Program-made: the position numbers and the translations under genes
In this document: in pieces, positions 48,801 to 59,621 of the stretch
Layout of the letters: every line of letters begins with the position of its first letter
Numbering within the stretch: the first letter of the stretch is position 1
The notes under the pieces: model-generated
The model's database searches: none
What the model was told of the DNA's origin: nothing
Seen by the model: only the letters and a program-made list of their open reading frames with translations
Assembly (NCBI GenBank): GCA_037892935.1
Contig: JAYXKI010000015.1
Coordinates: 682,001 to 746,000, forward strand
DNA: 64,000 nucleotides
From: Phlebopus portentosus
Lineage: Eukaryota > Basidiomycota > Agaricomycetes > Boletales > Boletinellaceae
Direction: 5' to 3'

Positions 48801-51018
48801 CGAATCGCTCATTGCAGACCGTTATTCAAAAACACATCCAGTTTTGAAAGTAGACAGATTGGGAATTAGGAATCCAGGCCCGTGCATTAAGGTCTTGCAG
48901 GGCCACACAAGCAGGGTCGATTCGGTAGCAGTCTCCGCCGACGGGGAACGCATTGCATCTGGATCTAGAGACAAGATGGCTCGTGTCTGGAGTGCCTTCA
49001 GCGGCGAACTCATATCGGGACCGTTTGAGGCAGACGCCTGGGTAGCCTCCGTCGCGTTCTCCCCAGACGGGAACCAGGTCGTCTCAGGCTGTAGTGAAGG
49101 GACAATCCACGTCTGGGATGTCGACGCTGGCAGTCCCATCTCTGTGCTTAAAGCAAGTGATTCCAAGGTCGTGTCGGTCGCATTCTCTCAAGACGGCAAA
49201 CGCGTCATCTCGGTTTCCAATGGGAAGGTATTTTGTTCTGAGAATGGCGAGCTCGTCTCTGCGCAGTTTGAGGACGACACGGACGTCGTGTTCCGCAAGG
49301 TCTCATCGGACGGGAAGTATGTCTTGGGTTCTAAAGATAGGATGCTTGGCATTTGGGATGCCGGTACCGGGAAGCGAGTCTCGGCTCCGGTTTATGTAGG
49401 CTATGTGCATATAATGGCTGTCTCGTCAGACGGGAAGCTTCTCGCGACAGTCTCTCGCTATAGGCTCAGCATTTGGAACGTTGACAGCGGTGAGCGCGTA
49501 AAAAAACTTTCCCACGCGGGCTACGTCGACTCTCTCGCATTCTCTCCGAATGGGAAACGCATCGTCTTAGGCGGGTTTGAAATTGCCATCTTTGATGTCG
49601 ACAGTGGACAGTGCATCTGGCGTCAGGTACACACGTCAGATATTGCGTCAGTTATTTTCACTCCAGACGGTAAACGCGTCATCTCCGGTTCATACGATGG
49701 TGAAATTCGCATATGGGATGTAAACGGCAGCACCGAAATCGCGTCAGGTGAATTCGAGGCGCACACAGGCTGGGTTAACTCAGTCACGTTCTCTGCTGAT
49801 GGGAAACGCATCGTATCAGGCTCTGGTGATTACACAATCCGTGTTTGGGACGTGGACAGCGGCAAGCTTCTCGTTGGTCCTTTCAAGGGTCACACAGGCA
49901 GTGTCTATTCGGTGTCGTTCTCTCGAGACGGCAGACGCGTCCTCTCAGGCTCAGACGATGGCACCATTCGCATTTGGAATGCCGAGCGCGGCGAGCTCCT
50001 CGCAGGTCCGTTTGAATCACATGTAGAGGAGGCGGGATGCACCCGGACTGGCGACGACGGCGCAGAAAGACACCGTCTCTCCGCCGTCACTTCAGTCGCG
50101 TTCTCTCCAAACGGAAGACACTTCGTCTCACCCTCCTGCGATAACACCATCTGCATCCGGGACGCTGACAGCGGCACGCTTGTATCGGGTCCATTCAGGG
50201 GGCACACAGACAGGGTCACTTCGGTGGCATACTCGTCGGATGGCAATCGTGTCGTGTCCGGTTCTGAAGATGCGACAATTTGCATTTGGGATGCGGATAG
50301 TGGCAAGCTCGTCTTGGAACCGCTCAAGGGACACACAGACGGCGTCCGGTCAGTCGCATTCTCCTCGAACGGGGAACGTGTCGCGTCGGGTTCTGGTGAT
50401 GCGACAATTTGCATCTGGGATGCCGGAACCGGAAAGCTCATCTCGGGGCCGCTCAAAGGACATACATCGTACGTCGAGTCAGTTTGTTTCTCGCCGGATG
50501 GCAACTGCGTCGTCTCAGGCTCCTGGGATTCGACCATTTGCGTCTGGGATGTCGACACCGGGGAGCTCGTCTTGGGCCCGCTCGAGGGGCACACAGACTG
50601 GATCCGGTCAGTCGCATACTCACCGGATGGGACACGGATCGTGTCGGGATCCGATGATAAGACCATTCGTGTCTGGGATGTGGGTGGTGGAGGTACCATT
50701 CCAGGACGCGGCGGAAGGCTTGCAAAGGGGACCGTGGCAACCTCCTCATCACTCCTCCGAGCAGATACGCATACAGGCCCAGATGACGAAGGTACTAGTT
50801 CAGAAGCCTCCAAGGAATGCACGCTCTCGAACTGGATGCTGTCCGAAGATGGATGGGTGAAAGGCGAAGGAGGCGAGTTGCTGACGTGGATACCAGAGGA
50901 TATGCGTGGTGTACTCTGGCGACCGAGGAACACTGCTTTCACCGGTCAGTTTTCATTGAGGCTAAATTTACTGGATTCTCCCGTAGGTGAGGATTGGGTG
51001 AAAGGTTATTCTAAGTAA
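45834..51018 (+). CDS. NLR-like STAND protein: C2, helical region, NACHT, 14 WD40 repeats
   Basis: Nine exons (45834-45864, 45917-46052, 46101-46231, 46280-46530, 46579-46629, 46684-46882, 46932-47054, 47107-48629 and 48679-51018) give 1594 residues; all introns are 48-54 nt and in phase. Residues 1 to about 125 form a C2-like beta sandwich (LQVIRVHGAPSDAKDAG, FYVEVKF, WNWTMTF). About 130-310 are helical, as in other agaricomycete STAND proteins. The NACHT domain has Walker A GAAGSGKST (362-370), Walker B IVIVLDALDE (from 458) and VTSRPDGD. Fourteen WD40 repeats fill about 887-1486, enough for two seven-blade propellers; repeat 9 has a 20-residue insertion. Such proteins sense ligands through the repeats, oligomerise through NACHT and signal through the N-terminus, often in non-self recognition. 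The C2 domain suggests membrane or lipid binding in place of a HET death domain. The ligand is unknown. Confidence 0.93.
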
Positions 51019-51201
51019 CTTTGACGCATCTGTGTTGTTTACTTACACCTTTCCGTGATTACGGTTGTTCCTTTGTTGTTATATTTATTCAGTAATTACA
51101 TGATTGGATTCCGCATTGAGTTCTACTGGTCGTTTTCGCGCTTCTACAGTACATGTTTCATGGAGTAATTTATCGGAAAGGAGGCAAAAGGCCTCGTTCA
51201 C

Positions 51202-51239
51202 TTCACAGTCAACAAGCAAATTCACAGTCAACAAGCAAA
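51202..51239. repeat. 19-bp perfect tandem duplication
   Basis: TTCACAGTCAACAAGCAAA occurs twice in direct succession. It is a simple local duplication with no sign of function. Confidence 0.8.
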
Positions 51240-52034
51240 GATCTAATAATTAACGTGATGAAAAATAGTGAGGAGTGGCCATCACAAAATTCTGCACGGG
51301 TTTATACTGTTGCTTTTGTGATGAAAGAACTCTCCGATCTCGAGTACTCTTTAGTCGTCGATTATTCAAACATTTCGAATCCGCCTAAAAATGTTGGAAG
51401 TTGTTTTTTGCTTGCGTATGAGGGGCTGGAAAGCCCTCTATAATCTATGGTCTATTGTACAGCGCGGTGAAGACAATAACAGGACGGTGATGGTGACGAG
51501 AAGTACAGGATTTTGTTGGGTAGGTGGTACAGGATATCATTCGTCAATCACAGAACGCACAAACAGAAAAGGAGAAAAGAAAGAGAAGAGAACGAACGTC
51601 ACCCGACTCGAGAACTCATCCCTCAAGCCGACACATCAACCTCGAATCGAAATTTCATGCCGTCGTCACCAGTCTCGGGGACACACCGCACAATACACAT
51701 GTCGTGAGTAGTCGACGAGAGGACATGTTGGCATATGAGGGCGTCCTTCATTTTCAGGAAAAAGAAAATTTCGAGTGACCGGTGATCTGCATAGGAACCA
51801 TATTCCTTATTTGAACAAGACAAATATTTTCTGCAATAAGGCTGACCAACTAAGGGAAGAGTAGAAATGCGAAAATCGGGGGCAGAGGCTTTTCTTCAAC
51901 ATCATTTCGGCTAGCTTGTTGTCTTTTCCATCCGCTGAGGAGCAGAAGCAGCTTCGAAGGTGGATTCGGCGGATTTAATCCGTAGCTACCGCGGTGCAGC
52001 GCGCGCCTATCTAGCCACCGAAAGATGCATACAG

Positions 52035-52051
52035 TCATGGACCGGTCCTTG
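52035..52051. repeat. 17-bp motif shared with 62881-62897
   Basis: TCATGGACCGGTCCTTG, built around the palindrome GGACCGGTCC, is identical at 62881-62897. The preceding bases are also alike (ATACAGTCATGG against ATACACAATCATGG). A shared terminus of an old dispersed element is possible. Confidence 0.5.
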
Positions 52052-52499
52052 CACCACCACCAGTCCTTGCACCACTCCACCAAATATGCAGCACATTTAC
52101 CTTTTCAATGCCAAAATCACATTAGACATGTACCTATCATCATGTTGTTGCAGCAGAAAAAAAATCAAATGAATTGATGGAGTTTTCATTGAGTTACAGC
52201 ATAAATTGTCTAAAATGTGTACAGTCCTTGTCAGAATTTTGTTACACAGATACAAATGTCTTTACTGGCCACATTCACAAAATAAAATCTGAAATACATT
52301 CACCATTGCCAATGTATCCTTCATGTAAAATTTCGTGTGGTTCTGTTGAGTTTTGGTTGCATAAAAAACCGAAAACTCTCCTTATCCTCCTGGAGAGCCG
52401 AGTTGAGATGTCACGTGATTTACCCTGTTCACATCCAGTTGACTCAACTTCGGTATCCTGAATACAGGTGTATGGTGTACCGATGGGGAAAAAATTATT

Positions 52500-52740
52500 C
52501 CCCCCCCCCCCTAAATAGTATAGTTGCTAAATTCAGTAATTTTCCCTCATGTGACAAAAAAAGGGGGGGAGAGGATTTGTCCCCCCCCCCCCCCTTTTGG
52601 CCCCCCCCCCCCCTTTTGGCCCCCCCCCCTTTTTGGGCCCCCCCCCTTTTGGCCCCCCCCCCCTGTTTGGAGCACCCCCCCCCCCTCTTTTTGGAGCACC
52701 CCCCTTTTTTCGGCCCCCCCCCCCTTTTCGGGCCCCCCTT
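52500..52740. repeat. Cytosine-run minisatellite
   Basis: A first run of 13 C (52500-52512) is followed, from about 52580, by at least eight C-runs of 6-15 bases separated by TTTTGG, TTTTTGGG, TGTTTGGAGCA or TTTTCGGG. The unit is 15-24 bp. The complementary strand is a series of long G-runs able to form G-quadruplexes. A separate G-run (about 52564-52570) lies on the plus strand between the two parts. Exact run lengths may be affected by sequencing error. Confidence 0.85.
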
Positions 52741-53926
52741 TTAGGCAGTCTCCATCCCTTTAGACTACAACACTACAACCCAGCTATGCTATCTTCGCTA
52801 TAGATGAACTGTATAAGATCATCAAACAAATTCCAAACAGTCTTACTGTAGTGATGAATATAGACAAACATCTGAGAGATGTTGATAAAAGTACCCTTGG
52901 AATGGCAACATCCATTTGCTCAACATTATTATCCTCTTTGAGGTTCTCCTGAGTATATTGACCAAAGTGATCACAAGCCAAATTGGGCTTATATCAAGGA
53001 GAGAGACATGCTGAAGACTCTGATTTCTCATTATGAATAGGGCGGAGCACTTTCAGCTGCTACTTCTACTAAACAAGCAGGTTCATCGTCTCCACAGGTA
53101 GATATATCTGTTTGCGAGCCAACTGAATTACAGAAGGAGCCTGAGGAATTCTGAACTAACCTTGAGGCATACCAAAAAGAAATGGGTGTTGGTACTATCA
53201 AGCTTTGTGAAGAAGTTCTGCAATACCAGCATGAATCCAGTCAACTGCATGCAGCGTTCATAAAGACTAATGCGAGGATTGAATTCCTCAATGGTGAGTT
53301 TACTTCCTTTGTGTCCTCCGCCAGTCAAGCTCACCATTTGGGTCAGAGCAGCATCGCATGGCTCAGGAATAGTGTATCATGCATGAGCGAGAAGCTCAAA
53401 ATTTGCAGAAACGGAACTGACAACTGCACAATTGATACACATGTCTGGATATCACATATTTCCATGCTGCTGAAGAATTAGCCTCTGCTAATACGCAGAT
53501 TGAGTGATTGCGGAATGAATGCTCCAATCTTTGTACAAAAAAAGAAGATCCTGTTTACTTACTCATCTTGTGATTCATATTAATTTGAGATGTAGAACTT
53601 GAATGTGCAGACCCAATTAATTGATGAGAACAAAGCTCTATCTCTGGAGCAGTCTTGAATGGCGGACTTGGTTGCCAATGTGCAGAAAATGCACAATGAC
53701 ACTGACAAGGCAAATGGCAGCGATGGGCGAAGATTTGAGTCCCACATCCATAATCTGGAGAGCCAGGTGTAAGTGTTCCTCTATATCACATTTGCTATAG
53801 CGCAGTAACATCCAATTTTTGATGCTTTAGCCAGGATCTTCGAACTCAGCTGTCCCACGAGTGTGAGTCCACGTGACACAGTCAGACAAATTTCATTGCA
53901 GAAGGATATCGAAGTCCAGGAAATGT

Positions 53927-53931
53927 AAATG
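53927..53931. repeat. Target-site duplication, left copy
   Basis: GTAAA directly before the TGTTAGG end of the inserted element; the same five bases follow its TAACA end at 55535-55539. Collapsing the two copies restores the coding frame of the surrounding pseudogene (QEM-stop-IKVDRSA). Confidence 0.75.
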
Positions 53932-54526
53932 TTAGGACCAGTATTTTCGGACGAGGTGGTTAGTCCGAGCGTACCGGAACAAGTCCCTGCTTCCTCCTTC
54001 TGACAATGTATAATTGGAGAGTAGAGTAGCGAAGGTTAGATGTACTACTAAGAAGCGAGCTATAGGCTCAAGCTTGACCCAGTAGTAGAGCAGAGGTTCA
54101 ATCAAAGGGGTACAGTTATGATTGAAAGTACAAAATAATTTTGCTGAGGGACAACACCCCGCTCAGCTGGCGCCTTAAATAAAGTTTCTACTGAATACTA
54201 CCGACTACCAAATACTACCGACCATGCCTCGCTATTGGTTAGGACAATGTGTTTCAGCTGGTGTCACTACTACTCTCTTGAGTCTGTAGTACCACTGACA
54301 ACTCTGGTGGTGCTACCAAAACTCCTGGTTGCACCACCGACTACTTCCTTCCCTATTAGGCAGGCCCTAATTTCCTTCCGTTCCGAAGAAGCTTTCCCCA
54401 GGCTTCTATCGATCTCCGTTCCTATCACATGTTAATCCTTATTGCCAAACCTCCCACGAGAGACTTCTTTCCTGTGCCGCGATCTCGCTTCGCCGGCGCT
54501 CCGTTACTCCGGCCGAGCTTCTGCCG

Positions 54527-55510
54527 TTAGTCTTCCATCATGGGGCTGACCGTTATCTCGGGATTTGGGATCGGCAACCCTTGCCGAACATTGGAGATTA
54601 ACCTCGGCGGCTGTGTAAATTTAGCAGACACCCTTCGGTGCCTAGCCGCGATATCGATGTCGGAGAATTGTAGTCCGGTACCCGACGTTAACCTGTATCT
54701 TCTTCTCAGGTGATTCGTCCCGCGCCATTCGTCAACTGTAATAACCCCTTCTTCCGATCGTTCCCATGCTTCTAGCATTCGATCCGTTGCTTCTTCGATA
54801 AGACCTTCGACGTCCGATGGCGCCCTGTAATAGATCGGCCAATCGACTTCCACTGCAGTGTTTCGACACAAGGTCTGGTGACGATGCTGATTGATCCAAG
54901 CTCTCACGCCAACCTTTAGTGCATAGATGTCCCTATCGCCGAGCCATACAGATACCTCGTGGTCGTATGCGCTCATTCCGCGGTTCGGTAATGGTTGGTC
55001 AAACGTTCATTCTGAGGGTCCGGGTTTATGCCGAATCTTGACATCGGCTCCTTCCCTAGTTACTAAGCGCTCCACGAAGTTCTTGAGGAGCCACTCCGAA
55101 AGAACCCAACTCCTTTGGTATGCCAAATAGCAGTTTGTACAGACCAGGCTTTCATGAACAAAGCGTCTGGTTGCACTATGTCGATATCGTCTCTTCTGCA
55201 GGAGTTCCACGTATCTTGCGATGTTTCGTTCTTCCATGTCCACGTAGCTTCGCTCGGGTGGAGGAGTATGTCCAATATGCATTCCAGCTAGTCCTTGCTG
55301 TAAATCATATGGATCCTCCCTTTCGTCGCGTTCGTCCTCGTAATATCGTCGATCGGGTTCCTCTTGAATATATTCCACAGCGACCTCCCCAGGCCCTTGC
55401 TGTACTAGTGGGTGAGAATCGTCTCCACTATTCTGTCCTTGAAGCCTTTCGAAATGCTCTGGATTGGGCTGCATAATTCGGTGTGTAAAGCGTCTGATAC
55501 CACGCCGCAT
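54527..55510 (-). pseudogene. Gag-like or unknown reading frame of the insertion, one nonsense codon
   Basis: One frame of 328 codons runs from ATG at 55510 to 54527 and is broken only by TGA at 55009-55007. The first part is rich in charged residues and glutamine (MQPNPEHFERLQGQ, then acidic DERDEREDPY). The second part includes WINQHRHQTLC and a helical, acidic region. A position next to the primer-site-like motif and the lack of enzymatic motifs would suit a Gag protein, but there is no CCHC knuckle. The identity is unknown. Confidence 0.5.
55490..55502 (-). other. Primer-binding-site-like motif
   Basis: On the minus strand TGGTATCAGACGC matches the first ten bases of the TGGTATCAGAGC site complementary to initiator tRNA-Met that primes many LTR retrotransposons. 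It is only 32 bp inside the element end, too close for a normal 5' LTR, and it overlaps the start of the reading frame, so this may be chance. Confidence 0.3.
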
Positions 55511-55534
55511 TGTATATCCACAATTTTCGTAACA

Positions 55535-55539
55535 GTAAA
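55535..55539. repeat. Target-site duplication, right copy
   Basis: GTAAA directly after the TAACA end of the insertion, matching 53927-53931. Confidence 0.75.
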
Positions 55540-58334
55540 TTAAGGTTGATCGCTCTGCAAGTTAGATACTTCTGAAAACGTCTCCTACATTATTGAATAT
55601 CATGACAGGTGGAGAACTTATCAAAGGTCCAAGAGTCTTTTGTGGAGGCTGAGACAAGTTGGAGATAGCTACAAGAACGAGTGGATGAGCTTGTCAAGCA
55701 GGTGCAGATAAATAAAGAAAAGACTTCCATTTACGAGCGATGTACTTCCTCGGCCACTATCACGACTGGTGACAATTCACGTCCAGCTGCTGGCGAAGAT
55801 GGCTCGGAAAGGTTGAAGTCATTGAACTCCGGTAAGTTTGACCATATTTTTGTATTCACTGGTTATTGACTTTCTTGGTACCATGTAGGGCCACGTTGAA
55901 GGCTGCCAAAGTTGATCTTGCCGCTGCCCGCAGTCATGTGCAGCAATTCCAGGAAATCAGCCAGGCTAGTGAAGCTGCTTTGCAGTCATTGTCTGCCACG
56001 CATGGCGAGTATAAGGCATTGACTGAAGCTCAGATTGCTAAAGTCGAAGTACAAGAGCTTATTCGTCCTCCTCATCATATGCTGATCTTCATTGTATCTA
56101 GGCTGAATGGAAGGCACTTGACAAGAAAGCATCATCTTTGCAGGACGAGATGATGCAACTTAATACAAAGAATGGTGAGCTCCAGCAAACACTCGAAAAG
56201 GAATGTGAAACATACGCTCAGGACAGAAAGATGCTGGAGGACACGGTTGTTGATATCACTAATGCTAAGATGAGCTCGCGCACCAATCAAACATCTCATG
56301 AGAACGAGATACAAGAGCGGATGGAACATGCCAAGGTGGGTCTATTATGATGTCAAGAGCATCAGTGAACTTATCCGCTGTATAAAGGCTGCTGAAGAGA
56401 AATATTCATGTGAAATCGTCAATCATGCCGAGTCAATTGAAGTCATGGACACTTTCAAGAAGGAGCTCAGCAAGGTACGGGCTTCTTTACACGAGAAAAG
56501 TTCAAGCTGAGACTGCTTAGGCAAATTGGACCACATCGAAAGCTAGTTGGAACCAGCAGCGAGAAGTTCTTAACAAGGAGATTGCAGATCTCACAGCCCA
56601 GTAAGCATAGCTATTCATTCTCTTCCTTATAGATCTCTAAGCAAGAATATAGTTGCAAAGACCTTGCGGCACGAATGGCCTGCTTCACCGGCACCTGGAG
56701 TCTGTCAGTTCACAGGCTCCTTGTATACATCAAGCTGCGGATTCAGACACGAACATGTCAGAGCCGGGTGATGGTGACAATGTGGATGGCCGTGTGGTGG
56801 AGCTGCATTCGTAGTCGCCTATCTGCACAAGGAGAAGGAAATCATTAACCTTCAACTGGAGCTCTCCAAGAGGAGAATGCATGGCAAAAGGCACAGATCA
56901 ACCATCTCAGCCTCAGGCTCTTGAGGAAACAAGGACGGCACTGTCAAATGTTCATCCATACCATTCTGCTTATCCTTACAATGCATACTAACGCTTTCAA
57001 AAGGAGCGTGAAGAAGTGGCAGAGGCTATCACTAATTCTGCTGAGCATGCCGAACTGTTGATGAGGATCAACCAACTCAACATTTTCCATGAAAGCAATG
57101 TCACCCTTTGTGCAGAGTGAAGCACAAGCTCACAAAGCACGCCAGCTTGAGACAATGCTCAATCACCTCCAATCAGAACTGAATCTGCTTAAAGAAGAAG
57201 CGAAGACGGCCCACACTGAGCTCTATGCCAGGAACTCTCAGATTCACGGAGACAAGAGCTGTCAATGGAAGGAACGGAATGCTCAGCTTCTTACAAAGGC
57301 AAGTAAAACTGATCCATATTTATAGTATTTATACTTGCAGGCTTATTGATGACGACTAGTACAATCGTATTGACCCAAATGATGTCCAAGCTCTCAAGGA
57401 CAAGACCGAAGACTTACAGATCGATCTCCATAAGGCCAAGGAAGAGAAGATGGCTTACACTTGCCGAGAAGGATGCTTAGACTAAATTTGTATGTTTGGC
57501 TCACTTTTGAAACAGATGCTTCACTGACCAACTGACCTTACAGCTTGAGGACATGCAGACTGCACTCGCCGACTTCCAAATGAGATACTCATCTCTAGGG
57601 AAAGAATCTCACAACCGACTTGGGTAACTGAATCATCAGATTTCTAAGTTTAATGAGACTGTCACTGAGCTGCGAAAGCAAGTCAAGGACCTGTCCAATG
57701 AAAAGGAGTGCCTTGCCAGTCAGGCTGCAGTGACGACATCATCAGATTCTCTGAAGACTCAACTAGCAGCTACAGTCCAGGAGAAAGAGACATCAGTGAA
57801 GTTACTAGCCAACAAAACGAGCAGAGTGACGAAGGCTGCCACTGATCACGAGGTTGCTTTGGTGAGTGTACTGAGTTTTGACTACCAGCAATAATTTCTT
57901 TAGATTTTATCTAGTCTGCTCCCTGTGAGTAAAGGACAAGTTACTCATGGGGAAACACAAGCAGGAGCAAAAGCAGGCCGAGACCGCCGCTACTAAAAAA
58001 CTGCAGGCTGAACTGCAGAATCCAGGTGCAGATGCAGCAGAGATCACCACTTGACATGCAAAGGAACTCCATGGAAATGGTGGAACTCGGAAAGGTCACC
58101 GATCCAAAGGAAATTGCTCTCTTATGCAGTCTTATCGAGGATCATCATCACTATACTGGTTCAGAGGTCGCCAATTGCGTTCTTCACGATTTCCATCATC
58201 TCCTCTCATTATTTGTTCGTGTCATGCCCTTTGATTATAAATGTGTCCTTGAAGAGCAGGCCGCGAAAGTCAGAGAGGAGAAGTTGCGTCTCAGTGCCAT
58301 CGAACTTGTTCCTTCCCGTACAGCCAGCCAAGTT

Positions 58335-59085
58335 GACCTTGGGTTGATAGACTTGCATGGCGCCTTGCTGTTGAAGAGGTCAGAAAAGAGCTTGACAATA
58401 TGGAGGATACGGGTGGAACCGCTGACAAGGACATTCTTCTCGTAGACATCGGACTTGCCAATCTTGAAGTCCCGGATAAGCCTCTCGACAGGCTCAAGCG
58501 TGGAATGGAAGAGATCCTGGTCCTGGCACAGCTTCTCAAATCGTGCACAGGTAATCGAGGTGTAGAAGTCGATACCCTCGCTGAGCGAATCAGTCTCGAT
58601 GATCGTCTGCACTGCCGACGAGAGTGTACACTTCACACGCTCACAAGCAGTGCGGAGTCGGTGAAGAGTATGAAGGTTCGATGAGAGATCTAAGAAAATC
58701 AGTGTCAATACCGTGATCGTGCGTCATCGCAATGAATTAAAAATGCATACCCTTCTTATTCTTGCACTTGAACTCCTGAACGAAGTGGTTTACGAGGCGA
58801 TTTTCAAAGTCCTCACTATCCAAGTGAGTGTCGCTGGCAGTCGCCTTGACTTCGAAGATACCCTCCTCAATGGTCAAGAGCGACACATCAAAGGTACCTC
58901 CACCAAGGTGCACTTGCCTTGGAGCTTCTTGTCAAGACCATACACGATAGCGGCCGCCGTAGTTTTGTTGATGATTCGGAAGAAGTTGAGGCCAGAGATG
59001 ACACCGGTGTCCTTCGCCGCTTGCGAATCGTTAAAGTAAGCAGGAACAGTGATGATGGCCTCAGTGACGGTGCCGTGAAATGGTC
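58335..59085 (-). pseudogene. HSP70 (SSA-type) pseudogene fragment
   Basis: Read on the minus strand from about 59085, the text follows the ATPase domain of cytosolic Hsp70: [42 protein letters not shown], then after a deletion and frameshift [18 protein letters not shown] and [12 protein letters not shown], an intron (58750-58690, GTATGC...TTAG), then [28 protein letters not shown] and [10 protein letters not shown], ending near KSINP at about 58335. The start and the whole C-terminal half are absent. Key changes include a lost block before GGTFDVS (the phosphate-binding region) and an inserted QD after LCQD. The retained intron shows duplication at the DNA level, not from mRNA. It lies tail to tail with the decayed coiled-coil gene. 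Confidence 0.88.
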
Positions 59086-59573
59086 ATGAATGAGGTGGAT
59101 GAAGCAGGGACGGAGATGATTTGTAGGTGCTGAGGGTGGATAGAGTGGCATGACAGTACTAGTGGTGGCAAGAGACAAAGAGGACGACACGTCAAAATGC
59201 ATCTAAGTTCGTCTGACACTCATCACTCGCATGCGTAGATCTGTGTAGATTTACATAGTTTGATTATACAAATCTAGTCCAGTTCTTATATATCAACTCT
59301 CAAAATCTAATCAAGCACCACATCAGCTAGACAAAACTATACAGACTCTTATGTTGCGTGATCTACACAGAAATGCATATATCTGTGTACATAATGTATC
59401 TTGTTCTACACAAATTTTTGTGCAGATTTCCTTATCTTGGGTACATACGGCTACACAGGCATGTGTTAGGGACCTCCAATATGCAGTGACTAGTCAGATA
59501 AGCACTGCTCAGATAAGTATCTTTCAATTTGGAGACATCTTGACTGACACGTCAGTGTCAGCAACCAAATAAG

Positions 59574-59621
59574 GTCACGTGACAGAACTGCGATGCTTTT
59601 TCCACTGGAAAAAGCATCGCA
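59574..59621. repeat. CACGTG palindrome plus hairpin, copy 1
   Basis: GTCACGTGAC (59574-59583) is followed after 5 bp by a perfect inverted repeat with 16-bp arms and a one-base loop (59589-59621): TGCGATGCTTTTTCCA, C, TGGAAAAAGCATCGCA. A second copy with the same spacing lies at 61656-61703. Confidence 0.85.

Larger units (their letters stand above)
51019..52498. other. AT-rich intergenic, nothing firm
   Basis: After the NLR 3' region no gene is supported. It contains a short tandem duplication (51202-51239), a 17-bp motif that recurs at 62881 and a GTCACGTGA at about 52410. From here to the right edge of the window, base composition is more AT-rich than on the left. Confidence 0.45.
53932..55534 (-). 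mobile_element. Retrotransposon-like insertion, 1603 bp
   Basis: The element starts TGTTAGGACC and ends TTTTCGTAACA, giving the TGTTA...TAACA termini typical of LTR retrotransposons, and is flanked by the 5-bp duplication GTAAA. It sits inside an exon of the coiled-coil pseudogene. On the minus strand it carries a broken open frame (55510-54527) and, near its 5' end, TGGTATCAGA, like the primer-binding site used with initiator tRNA-Met. No protease, reverse transcriptase, RNase H or integrase text is seen, and I could not find two matching long terminal repeats, so it is either a non-autonomous element or an internally deleted one. Confidence 0.68.
52990..58270 (+). pseudogene. Decayed TPR/MLP1-type nuclear-pore coiled-coil gene
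   Basis: Plus-strand blocks read as a long coiled coil like fungal Mlp1/TPR nucleoproteins: YQKEMGVGTIKL and QLHAAFIKTNARIEFLNG (53160-53294), RDTVRQISLQKDIEVQEM (53874-53927), LQERVDELVKQVQINKE (after 55666), LDLAAARSHVQQFQEISQ-like text at 55915-55970, SWNQQREVLNKEIADLTAQ near 56545-56602, and further blocks to about 58270. In-frame stops occur at 53038, 53152, 53656, 53928, 55666, 56519, 57478 and 57625, and other blocks change frame without a splice site. A retrotransposon-like element interrupts it at 53932-55534. TPR/MLP proteins form the nuclear basket and act in mRNA export; this copy cannot. Family assignment rests on recognising coiled-coil text and is less certain than the pseudogene call. 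Confidence 0.68.

Noticed and set aside
49905..50942. 345-codon open frame on the minus strand opposite the WD40 repeats
   Set aside because: It exactly overlaps the repeat-coding exon of the NLR gene and has a repetitive Ser/Pro composition caused by the codon pattern of the plus-strand repeats.
50942..50987. Possible intron near the end of the NLR gene (GTCAG...CGTAG)
   Set aside because: The read-through frame gives a C-terminus (QFSLRLNLLDSPVGEDWVKG) that resembles other family members better than the spliced version.
52524..52803. Proline-rich open frames across the C-run array
   Set aside because: They are a by-product of CCC runs, open in all three frames with no coding context.
52990..58270. 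RIP-like C-to-T mutation as a firm claim for the coiled-coil pseudogene
   Set aside because: Every stop codon is one T-to-C step from Gln or Arg, so the stops alone prove nothing. The sequence contexts are mixed and an alignment with the parent is required.
58026..59039. Plus-strand frames overlapping the HSP70 fragment
   Set aside because: They are shadows of the minus-strand HSP70 homology, except for the first part, which belongs to the decayed coiled-coil gene.
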